Origin: an uncultured Clostridia bacterium
Lineage (GTDB): Bacteria; Bacillota; Clostridia; Christensenellales; Borkfalkiaceae
Direction of reading: 5' to 3'
NCBI GenBank assembly: GCA_934271245.1
Contig: CAKQQY010000006.1
Location: 1 to 64,000, forward strand
Length of the DNA: 64,000 nt
In this document: piece by piece, positions 9,017-16,693 of the stretch
Numbering within the stretch: the stretch's first letter is position 1
How the letters are laid out: each line of letters begins with the position of its first letter
Position numbers and translations under genes: made by a program
Notes under the pieces: model-generated
The model's database searches: none
What the model was told of the DNA's origin: nothing
What the model saw: the letters and a program-made list of their open reading frames with translations, nothing else

Positions 9017-9795
9017 GAAACGGGGGTAAATCAATAAATTAAAAAATTATATTTAAGGAGGAAAATATAATGACAAAAAGCAAAAAGTTTTTGTTAACCA
9101 CGGTGTGCGCTCTTATGTTGACGCTCTGCACCGCGTTGGGGGGAATTTCTCTTACAGCCCGCGCAACAAATGTTCCGTTTAAAAACGACGGAACTTGGTT
9201 TGCGGCGCCCGATTTGGGCGGAGAGATCCCGAGCGTGTGGACTTTCAACGAAGACGGCACGCTTACAAGCACAAACACGGCGTTTACGGGCAATATGTTG
9301 ATGACGACAAATGCGGATTTGGTGGGAGACTATGCGATTGAAGCGATTTTTCAAGGCAGTAACAACACCGAAGTCCGTAACGAAATCAATATGGGCTTTA
9401 CGCCTTGGTATCTGGATGCCAACAACTACGTTATAGTTTATATGAAATGGCAACCCGATAAAGGATTTAATCTTATCAATATCCAGACCGCTTACAAGCA
9501 AAACGGCGGGGATTTATCCTGGGGTGACTGTTGGTTGGATTTCGCTTATAAAGATACTCTTTTTACGCTGAAACCTACCGACTCGATCAAAATGCGTGTT
9601 GAAAAAAGGCTGAACGCAACTAACGGAACGGACGAATATTTTGTTACCGTTTCCAGCGGTGACATATCAGAAACGCCTTCCAACAGAGGTATTGCGATGT
9701 CTGTACCTTATTGCGCAAAACCCGCTTATGTCGGTTTATATACGAATAACGACACCGTAAAGATTTCTAACTTCAAAACGGAATCTGTTACGGAT
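9017..9795 (+). repeat. tandem duplication, copy 2
   Basis: This is the second copy of 7300-8080. It starts with a remnant of the upstream lipoprotein gene's 3' end: the codons for GNGGKSIN and its TAA stop are preserved here without the rest of that gene. The leader with TATATTTAAGGAG follows, then the signal peptide and first domain. Confidence 0.85.
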
Positions 9796-11805
9796 AGCGG
9801 CGTGTATAAAACCGTTGCCGAAGGAACGGTTGCGAAATCTTCCGTAAAAGACGGTTGGACCGCTAACGAAGGCAACTTTACCGTTAAAGCGGCGGGTGCC
9901 GACAGCGCGTTAAATCAGGCAATAAAAAACAACGAGATTGCAAATCAGAACTATGCAATTGCCTACACCGCAAATTGCGGGGCGAACGGCAATCAACTTT
10001 CCATACTTCCGCTTTATCGCGATGAAAACAACTTTGTTCGTTTTGTAATCGATAAAACGGCAACGGGAGCAAACGTTTCCGTCGACGGCAAAGCCGCAGG
10101 CGTTGCCTTTTCGGAGACAGGCGCGGCTTTCAACGAAGAGATTGACTGGGCTAACGTCAATATTTCCGCTTCCAGAGTGGGGTCGGAATTTGGTTTAAGG
10201 ATTAACGGAAAGGCTGCGATGAGTTATGCGAATTCCGCGTTTATAGTCGGTGCGAACGTTGGATTCGGCGCAGGTGGCGACAACGTTACTTTCGTTGACG
10301 TTAAGATTACGAGTCTTGAATATAACGCATACGACTGGTTTGCAATAGGCGAGTGGTGGGCTTCTGCCCAGACAAAGGATAGCGTTGCTATCGTTAAAGA
10401 CGCCGAAAGCGGTAAAACTAACCTTACGCTTGCCGCAATTTCAGACAAAACCAAAGTTACAGGCGCGTACATTGATTCGGGGAAATACGATCAGATTACT
10501 CTTACCGCCGAATTTGGCGGAGAAGTCGGCGTCGGATACGGTTTCTATACCGATTACGTAGATAACAATAACTATAATATCGTTTGGATTGCCGAAGGCA
10601 AAGTTACGATCAACAGCATGAAGGAAGGCGCTCAAACGACAGTTTCGGAAGCAAATCTTCCCGCGGAATTCGACGGGACCAAAAAGAACGTTGTTTCCGT
10701 ATCGGTAGAGGTTGGCGAAGTTAAAGTGGTTCTCAACGAAAAAGAAATAATTACCGCTAAAACAGAAGCTTTGGCTGGGAATAATACCGTTAAAGTAGGC
10801 GTAGTGGCGTGCGGAGGAACGGTTACGGCGGAAAATTTCGTTGTTGACGGATTCTGGCCGTATAAAACGAGAACGATAGGGGCTTGGAATCTTAACGGCG
10901 CAAGAATCAATTCATGGCAAGCCGAAAATAATCGTATTATTGCCGACGGTTCGTTCGGTACGGGATTTAAAGCATCGATGGCGACATCCGCCACGGAATA
11001 TACTCCCGCAAACGGCTATTATTTCGGCGCCAAAGTTACCGTTACTAATCTGTATGCGAGCGAGTGGAAAACGGGGATAATGCCTTATTATAAAGACGGC
11101 GGCAATCACGTGTTCGTATGGCTGTCGCAATGGGCAGGAAACGTTACAACGATAACAATGACGGCTCAACTTGGCGGAAAAGCGGTCGGAAACGAGTGGC
11201 GCGAAACTCAAATCGCGTACACGATGGAAGGCGCGGTGAATTATATTGAAGTCTACGTTAAGGGCGATGCGGTTTATGTTTATCTCAACAAGAGTTTTGC
11301 CCCCACGGTTACGACTTCTTTCGAAGGTCTCGGCGCGCAACCCGCCGCTCAAATCGGTTTGAATAACTTTAATACTTCTGCCGTTTTTGAAGAGGTAACC
11401 GTATCCGAAAACAGAATTTTTACCGAGAAAGGCAAACCGCAGATTGAAAAGATAGGAAGCGTACCGACTACCGCTAAAAAAGGCGAAGCGGTTAAACTTC
11501 CCGTGTTCTCCGCGACGGGTGTCGGAGGAACGATTGCAAACGTTACGGTTGTCGTGAAAGACGAAAACGGTAAGGAATACGCGATAGAAAAGAATATGTT
11601 TACGCCCGATAACAGCGGTAAATACTTTGTAACTGTTACGGCGACCGACGCTTGGGGAAATACAGAAACACAGAATTACGAAATCCAAGTTGAAAAGACG
11701 GGTGGTTGCGGAAGCGCAATCGGAAGCGTTTACGGGATGGTTTTAGTCGCGGCGGCTGTCGCAATCGGACTTTTACTGTTCGTAAAGAAAAAAGAAAATA
11801 ACTGA
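9070..11805 (+). CDS. multi-domain surface protein with Gly-Gly-Cys C-terminal anchor
   Basis: This 911-residue exported protein starts with a signal peptide ending near TARAT. Four jelly-roll, LamG/DUF1080-like units follow at about 33-245, 246-420, 421-600 and 601-790, each closing with a short VxFxxVKIxS-type strand. Residues 795-870 form an Ig-like domain (VPTTAKKGEAVKLP, YFVTVTATDAWGNTE). The C-terminus is tripartite: TGGCGSAIGS, about 20 hydrophobic residues, then KKKENN. That arrangement recalls MYXO-CTERM and Synerg-CTERM sorting signals rather than LPXTG. The first unit is the duplicated domain of the 7355 protein. It probably holds glycans at the surface for the enzymes and importer of this operon; no catalytic motif is seen. 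A strong terminator follows. Confidence 0.7.
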   Translation: MTKSKKFLLTTVCALMLTLCTALGGISLTARATNVPFKNDGTWFAAPDLGGEIPSVWTFNEDGTLTSTNTAFTGNMLMTTNADLVGDYAIEAIFQGSNNTEVRNEINMGFTPWYLDANNYVIVYMKWQPDKGFNLINIQTAYKQNGGDLSWGDCWLDFAYKDTLFTLKPTDSIKMRVEKRLNATNGTDEYFVTVSSGDISETPSNRGIAMSVPYCAKPAYVGLYTNNDTVKISNFKTESVTDSGVYKTVAEGTVAKSSVKDGWTANEGNFTVKAAGADSALNQAIKNNEIANQNYAIAYTANCGANGNQLSILPLYRDENNFVRFVIDKTATGANVSVDGKAAGVAFSETGAAFNEEIDWANVNISASRVGSEFGLRINGKAAMSYANSAFIVGANVGFGAGGDNVTFVDVKITSLEYNAYDWFAIGEWWASAQTKDSVAIVKDAESGKTNLTLAAISDKTKVTGAYIDSGKYDQITLTAEFGGEVGVGYGFYTDYVDNNNYNIVWIAEGKVTINSMKEGAQTTVSEANLPAEFDGTKKNVVSVSVEVGEVKVVLNEKEIITAKTEALAGNNTVKVGVVACGGTVTAENFVVDGFWPYKTRTIGAWNLNGARINSWQAENNRIIADGSFGTGFKASMATSATEYTPANGYYFGAKVTVTNLYASEWKTGIMPYYKDGGNHVFVWLSQWAGNVTTITMTAQLGGKAVGNEWRETQIAYTMEGAVNYIEVYVKGDAVYVYLNKSFAPTVTTSFEGLGAQPAAQIGLNNFNTSAVFEEVTVSENRIFTEKGKPQIEKIGSVPTTAKKGEAVKLPVFSATGVGGTIANVTVVVKDENGKEYAIEKNMFTPDNSGKYFVTVTATDAWGNTETQNYEIQVEKTGGCGSAIGSVYGMVLVAAAVAIGLLLFVKKKENN

Positions 11806-11827
11806 CGGTTAATTCTATTATCAAACT

Positions 11828-11857
11828 TTATTCCGACGCCAAAAGGCGTCGGAATAA
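11828..11857 (+). terminator. terminator of the first operon
   Basis: A 13-base perfect stem (TTATTCCGACGCC / GGCGTCGGAATAA) with an AAAA loop, followed by a short T-rich stretch, lies 22 bases after the surface protein gene. Confidence 0.8.
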
Positions 11858-12016
11858 TTGTTATAAAGGGGAAAATTCGGTTAACGTAAGAGACAAAGCA
11901 AACATCAAGTTTTTATATTTTGAAAAGCCCGCCTGATATTCACAACACCGTTATTGCTTGCAATGAATAATAGGGAAAGAATATTTTGTTGGTATTATAT
12001 TATACGGAGCAATGAA

Positions 12017-12407
12017 GTGTTAGAAATATTAAAAAAAAAAAGAAATTTCTTCTTTGGAATATGCTGGGAAGAACTCTCAAACAAAATTTGAAAAACTTAA
12101 AGATAATCAAAGTGCGCTTATTGAAGAGATTATCGGGGAAACTACGGATTTACAAATAGATTATCGCATATCGCGCGGCGATGAAAACTCAAGTTCTTTT
12201 CATGATAGATTTATAGTATTGAGATATAAAATAAATAAAGAACGTGTATGGTCTTTAGGTGCTTCTATCAACTCTATCGGGAACAGGCATTCGATTATAC
12301 AAATTGTAGAAACGCCTAATACCGTTATTTCTGATTTAAACAAACTATGGGACGAAGTTAAAGGTTGTGATAATTGTTGTATTTTTAAAAATATAAATAA
12401 AGTATAA
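12017..12407 (+). pseudogene. PLD-like protein fragment with a frameshift at a poly-A run
   Basis: From 12054 an open frame encodes 117 residues ending in a PLD-superfamily-like segment (SSSFHDRFIV, then WSLGASINSIGN). There is no proper start in this frame. A GTG at 12017, eight bases after a GGAG, opens VLEILKKK in another frame, and the two join if the run of eleven As (12031-12041) had one base fewer. Either a disrupted gene or a slippage site would explain this. Even when joined it is only about 130 residues, far shorter than PLD-family enzymes, and only one H-D-R motif is present. Base composition is more AT-rich than its neighbours, suggesting a remnant from elsewhere. Confidence 0.45.
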
Positions 12408-12566
12408 GTTTGGAGTGAAGTGAATCTACTTGGTGGATCTATAGTAAATAATATTTTTGTTCAACTTTTTTGACGAAAAATATACAAATGGCAGAATAAA
12501 ACAATAGTTCAACTCTGCCTAGCAAAATAGAAAATGTATCTATTTTGAGCTGGTTTGCCATATGCG
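12408..12566. other. AT-rich intergenic stretch
   Basis: I see no gene here. There is a GGCAGA...TCTGCC inverted repeat (12489-12520 region), and TTCAAC occurs twice. Together with 11858-12016, this flanks the broken PLD-like frame and looks like decayed accessory DNA between two operons. Confidence 0.4.
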
Positions 12567-12611
12567 AAAATCCGCCATTTTGGGTGTTATTAACCCAAAA
12601 TGGCGGATTTT
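12567..12611. terminator. strong bidirectional terminator
   Basis: There is a perfect 19-base stem, AAAATCCGCCATTTTGGGT (12567-12585) against 12593-12611, with a 7-base loop, flanked by As on one side and Ts on the other. It can serve the minus-strand regulator gene ending at 12718 and anything read from the left. Confidence 0.85.
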
Positions 12612-12717
12612 TATGTTGCGGTTTGTAAAATTTTTAAGTGTTTTATATCATTTTGTTACCAAAAAACGTTACCGTTCTTACTTAATATCCCTTTGATTAT
12701 AGGCGTTGCTTAAAAAA

Positions 12718-13683
12718 TCAGTCCGATACTATCATTACTATCGATTGCGGGTAGTCTCCGAAATTTTTACCGAAAATGTTGATTCCGCCTTTATGTTCGG
12801 CGTCGTCTTTAATTCCGATCGTCAATTTAATAAGATTTTTTTCTTTTATTTTCAGGTCGGAAAAGGTTACCGACTTGGATATGAGTTGATTGTCTGCAAA
12901 AACGCCTTGCTCGTTCACGGTAAATCGTTTTAACAAACCGTATTGCGTGCTGTTTAGAAACCAGTAGTTAGGGGTATATTTTCCGCGGCGACCGCCGAAA
13001 TCCCCGGGGGAAGTGTAAGTGGTAATTTCCACGTCGTTAATCCAGAACGTTATATCGCTCGGCCAGTCGTTTCTGAAATACACCGTTTCGGAGCATAATT
13101 CCAAAGAAAAAGATATTTGTTTATAGTCAACGTTGTTTTTCAGAAACTGCGTCGGAAACCTGTACGAAACGTAACCCGACTGAAACCATATCAATTCGGC
13201 TTTACAGCGATCGGGGGTGAAAAACGCTTCGGGAATATCGTTTTCGACAATCTGGTTATCTTTACCGGCAATTCCGCAGGGAGCCATAATTTCACAATCG
13301 ACAAAGTTACCGATGGGCATCTCGATTTCTTCTTTGTGTGAAACGATAGAAGTATCGGCGTTCGTAACTATATCGAAATCTATAAATAAATTATGCGCCG
13401 CTTTTGTACATAGTTTTACGTGTCCTTTAAGACCGGGTTCGTATGAAATGAAAATCAACTGCGCTTTAATAAGCGCGTCAAGGTAAAACGACACGCTTGA
13501 AACGGCAAGATTTAACTGTCTTGAAAGTTCCGACAAGGTCATAGGTCGGACAGACAGCAGTTGTAATATTTTAAGTTTATCGATACTCGATAACGCTATT
13601 CCGATATCTTTGATTTTTTCAAGATCCGATTCGTTTTTAAGCGAAAGGTGAAAGTTTCTCGAACTGTTTATTATATCGCTCAT
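12718..13683 (-). CDS. ArsR-type transcriptional regulator with large effector domain
   Basis: The 321-residue protein has a winged-helix DNA-binding region at about 20-100 (SSIDKLKILQLLSVRPMTLS, ELSRQLNLAVSSVSFYLDAL). A conserved 200-residue C-terminal domain follows, with MPIGNFVDCEIMAPCGIAG, ELIWFQSGYVSYRFP, NDWPSDITFWINDVEI, SPGDFGGRRGKYTP and GGINIFGKNFGDYPQ. I recall this architecture from a family of ArsR-like regulators (COG4189-type) in Firmicutes; the C-terminal part probably senses a ligand. I start it at the ATG at 13683, preceded by GGAGAG; an in-frame ATG at 13800 lacks a ribosome site and would include the promoter. It faces the operon starting at 14003 and is the obvious candidate to control it, and perhaps the arabinofuranosidase operon. 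Confidence 0.82.
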   Translation of the reverse strand: MSDIINSSRNFHLSLKNESDLEKIKDIGIALSSIDKLKILQLLSVRPMTLSELSRQLNLAVSSVSFYLDALIKAQLIFISYEPGLKGHVKLCTKAAHNLFIDFDIVTNADTSIVSHKEEIEMPIGNFVDCEIMAPCGIAGKDNQIVENDIPEAFFTPDRCKAELIWFQSGYVSYRFPTQFLKNNVDYKQISFSLELCSETVYFRNDWPSDITFWINDVEITTYTSPGDFGGRRGKYTPNYWFLNSTQYGLLKRFTVNEQGVFADNQLISKSVTFSDLKIKEKNLIKLTIGIKDDAEHKGGINIFGKNFGDYPQSIVMIVSD

Positions 13684-13729
13684 TTTTTTCTCTCCGTTAT
13701 TTTTTATTGCTGTTATTTCCTTAAAAATT

Positions 13730-13758
13730 ATTGTACAACAACTTTTAATGCAATGCAA
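13730..13758 (-). promoter_or_regulatory. promoter of the ArsR-type regulator
   Basis: Read on the minus strand, TTGCAT (13758-13753) and TACAAT (13735-13730) are 17 bases apart. A TTGTACAA palindrome overlaps the -10 and could allow self-repression. The presence of this promoter supports the start at 13683. Confidence 0.6.
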
Positions 13759-13854
13759 ATATTTTTTCGAGTTTTTAGAAAAGCATACTCTATCTTTCAA
13801 AAATACTGAAAAACAAGCGGGTTAAAATGTGGAAAATTTGAAAGGCTATCTCTA

Positions 13855-13883
13855 TTGACAGCATATATGCTCGGCTTTATAAT
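13855..13883 (+). promoter_or_regulatory. promoter of the SGNH/LamG operon with palindrome in the spacer
   Basis: A perfect TTGACA (13855-13860) and a perfect TATAAT (13878-13883) are separated by 17 bases. The 12-base palindrome AGCATATATGCT (13860-13871) fills the first half of the spacer, a typical repressor position. A leader of roughly 115 bases precedes the first gene. Confidence 0.8.
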
Positions 13884-14002
13884 TAAGTCGAAAAAGGGGC
13901 AAAATTGAGTAAAAAACCGAAAAATAAAAACGGTTATAACGGCGATTTTCCCTGAAAAATTCAATTGATTTTATAAAACAAATAAAAATCAGGAGGAGAG
14001 AG

Positions 14003-16537
14003 ATGAAACAAACAACAAAGAAAAAACTCAACGTGCTTCTTACGAGCATAGCGGTATTCATGCTTTGCTCGGGCGTGTTAACTTCGGTATTCGGCATGCC
14101 TAAGTTTAACGGCGTTTTCGCGGAAACGGGCAACGGCGTTTACACGGCGGAAGTAACGCCGTATATCGAATACGCGTTCGATAGTGTGGAAACGTTCCTT
14201 AAAAACACGGGCAGTTCCGCAAAAGACAGCACAAAAGATTACAACCTTAAAATTAACGGCAATGCGTCGGCGTCCGTTTTGTACCTGAACGGCGTTGCAA
14301 ACTTCGCGGAAAACTCTTCGCTTTATATCCCTTACAAAAACAATCCGTTTATAAGCGATCTCACGGACTTTACTATTGCCGTAGACGTTAACGCCGGGAG
14401 ACCGAGTGGCTGGTACGGTTCTGTGTTCAGTTGGGATTCGTTTTCGAGTTATAATGATAATGCTTCTTATATAGATAGTTATCATAGAATCGATACTTCA
14501 TATACCGGTAATTCCGATACCTGGTGGTTCCGGTTAGGCGATATGAACTGGAAAGCAAATGACGGGCAGAGATTGCAATGGAACGGTTGGGCAGGAGCAA
14601 AAGATATTTTTAAGACTTCTACTCGTACGGATAAATCGGGTGAAACCACTATCGTATACAGCCTTTCTGCAGGGAAAACGCTACGCGTGACTGCATATCA
14701 GAACGGAGAAAAAGTAAGTTTGCCCGAGACTTCTATCGTTCAGGACATTTCTTCCTGGTCTTTATATAAAAAGGAAAGCGTATATAAAACGTTTATGATC
14801 GGCGGATGTTATGACTCTCGTTATATAACCAGTATGGAAAACAACGTTTTCACACAGGCGCAAAAAATGGTAGGTACCATGGATAACGTTCGCGTTTACG
14901 ATTTCGCTATGACCGAATCGCAAATGGCCGAATACGCCGCTACGAAGAAGATATCCGTTCCCGGTATTCAGATAGAAAAAACCGAAAACGGAACCGTAAG
15001 CGTAGAGAATTATACTCCCCAAGTCGGCGAAGAAGTAATTATAAACGTTACACCGAACGCCGATTACGAAATTGAAGAAGTCACCGTAAACGGAGTAAAA
15101 ATCGAAGCGGTAGACGGCGTATATAAAACGACCATGGTTGAAAACGGATTGAGCATTTCCGCAACCTTTAAAGAAACGGTTATTAAAAAGTTAAAAGCGG
15201 TTTCTATGGCGTACGGCGCAGGTATACGTTGCGGCGGGGACATTACGACAAGCGGTTTGAGATTCAGCATAGCCGCTTTAAAAGAAAAATACGAAACCGT
15301 TATGAATAGTCTTAAAGAAGGGACGACTGCCGAATTCGGTATACTTATAATCCCCGAAGATTATCAGAAAACGTACGGCGCGTTCACCGTTGAAAATCTT
15401 TTCGGCGAAAACGCAAAATATCACTTGGCGGAAAGAAATCCCGACGGTTCGCTTAAAGATTACGACGGAACGTTACCCCAGATTATAAACTTCGTAACGA
15501 ACGAATTATATCTTAACGAAAAAACGGGCAATTACGAATATTTCGGTTCTATAACGGGGATTTTAGACGGTAACCTTACGAGAAAATTCGTCGGAGTAGG
15601 TTTCGTTAAATATACCGACGGTGAAACCGCTCAATACGCATTATTGGATTATGCGGACGGGAACATTGTAAACAATACCCGTTCAGTTTATCAGGTGGCG
15701 AAAATCGCCGAACTTAACGATAATCTGCCTGCCGAAGCGAAAACGTGGATTCGCGAGAATTATATTAACGTAGTAGAATCCAAAGTAACGGCGTTAAACG
15801 GTAAAAAATTGTCTATACTCGGAGACAGTATTTCCACTTTTAAGGGCGTTTCCAACAATGCGGAAACTAATTCTACGATAGGAAACAACGAAGTTTTCTA
15901 TGGCGCGCAGAATTCCGTATTAAACTTTAACGAAAGCGATACCTGGTGGAAACAAACTGCCGATAAAACCGGCGCTTCCGTCCTCGTAAACAATTCCTGG
16001 GCAGGCGCTAACGTTGCTACGAATTACGGCAACGGAACCAAAGGCGGCTGTACCGCAAGAGCGGAAAATTTACACGACGTAAACAACGTCAATCCCGATA
16101 TAGTTGCGGTTTATATGGGTATCAACGACTGCGGTTGTCTTACGGGACTCGGTGAATTCAACGGAATTTCCGATATATGGGACGGCGAGAAATATATCGG
16201 TAACACCGAACTTTTCGCAACTGCTTACGCGACTATGGTTCACAAAATCGTAACTAAATACGGTAACGCAAAAGTGTTTTTATTTACTCTTCCGCAAAAC
16301 GGATACCACTGGTTGGGCACGAAAGAAGAGTATAACGCTTTGCAGGTCGAATATAACAAGATGATTTATAAAATCGCCGAAGTATTCAACGTGCAGGTTG
16401 TTGATCTTGCAACTATGGTAGGCGGAAACTACGGGGAGTACTTGCTTCAAGACGGAATTCACCCGAACGAAAAGGGTATGGACATAATAAGCGCGGCTTT
16501 CGAAACGGCTCTGTATTCTTTCTATTCCGAAAAATAG
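14003..16537 (+). CDS. secreted multi-domain SGNH hydrolase (carbohydrate esterase)
   Basis: This 844-residue exported protein is a likely glycan deacylase. After a signal peptide (to about 38) come a LamG-like domain (45-310, ending DNVRVYDFAMTESQMAEYAA), one InlB B-repeat-like unit (315-390, ENGTVSVENYTPQVGEEV), the Clostridial domain of unknown role also seen at 7355 (395-590, GAGIRCGG...GLRF), and a C-terminal SGNH hydrolase. The catalytic Ser609 lies in GDSIS, Asn708 in GIND, and Asp817 and His820 in DGIHPN, so the triad is intact. No C-terminal anchor is visible. The ribosome site AGGAGGAGAG is strong. It leads the operon and probably removes acetyl or other ester groups before import. 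Confidence 0.85.
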   Translation: MKQTTKKKLNVLLTSIAVFMLCSGVLTSVFGMPKFNGVFAETGNGVYTAEVTPYIEYAFDSVETFLKNTGSSAKDSTKDYNLKINGNASASVLYLNGVANFAENSSLYIPYKNNPFISDLTDFTIAVDVNAGRPSGWYGSVFSWDSFSSYNDNASYIDSYHRIDTSYTGNSDTWWFRLGDMNWKANDGQRLQWNGWAGAKDIFKTSTRTDKSGETTIVYSLSAGKTLRVTAYQNGEKVSLPETSIVQDISSWSLYKKESVYKTFMIGGCYDSRYITSMENNVFTQAQKMVGTMDNVRVYDFAMTESQMAEYAATKKISVPGIQIEKTENGTVSVENYTPQVGEEVIINVTPNADYEIEEVTVNGVKIEAVDGVYKTTMVENGLSISATFKETVIKKLKAVSMAYGAGIRCGGDITTSGLRFSIAALKEKYETVMNSLKEGTTAEFGILIIPEDYQKTYGAFTVENLFGENAKYHLAERNPDGSLKDYDGTLPQIINFVTNELYLNEKTGNYEYFGSITGILDGNLTRKFVGVGFVKYTDGETAQYALLDYADGNIVNNTRSVYQVAKIAELNDNLPAEAKTWIRENYINVVESKVTALNGKKLSILGDSISTFKGVSNNAETNSTIGNNEVFYGAQNSVLNFNESDTWWKQTADKTGASVLVNNSWAGANVATNYGNGTKGGCTARAENLHDVNNVNPDIVAVYMGINDCGCLTGLGEFNGISDIWDGEKYIGNTELFATAYATMVHKIVTKYGNAKVFLFTLPQNGYHWLGTKEEYNALQVEYNKMIYKIAEVFNVQVVDLATMVGGNYGEYLLQDGIHPNEKGMDIISAAFETALYSFYSEK

Positions 16538-16552
16538 TATAAGGAGAATATT

Positions 16553-16681
16553 ATGAAAAAATATATTAAACCGACAGTAGAGGTAAATCTTTTTCAATAC
16601 GACGTTATAGCGGCTTCCGGCTGGCAGCAGGAAGATATCTCGGATAACGAAGGCATCTTCCAGGATATTTACTTTAAGTAA
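16553..16681 (+). CDS. micro-protein of the MKK-Y-KP type (42 aa)
   Basis: An ATG at 16553 follows a strong AAGGAG (16540-16545). The 42 residues begin MKKYIKPTVEVNLFQYDVIA, have a central AASG, and end in an acidic tail (EDISDNEG, QDIYFK). It is in the same operon as the SGNH protein upstream and the LamG/B-repeat protein 12 bases downstream, so it is certainly transcribed with them. It matches the plan of the 46-residue protein at 8760. There is no signal peptide. The function is unknown; a small regulator, or a precursor handled by its own export or modification system, are both possible. Confidence 0.75.
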   Translation: MKKYIKPTVEVNLFQYDVIAASGWQQEDISDNEGIFQDIYFK

Positions 16682-16693
16682 ACGAGGGAAAAT

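Noticed and set aside
7379..9501. Two matching 135-codon minus-strand frames (7379-7786 and 9094-9501)
   Set aside because: They are alike because the DNA is duplicated; both are shadows of the duplicated first domain and have no ribosome site.
10912..11688. 258-codon open frame on the minus strand
   Set aside because: It lies wholly inside the multi-domain surface protein gene, has no ribosome site, and its product has no domain pattern; it is a shadow of the other strand.
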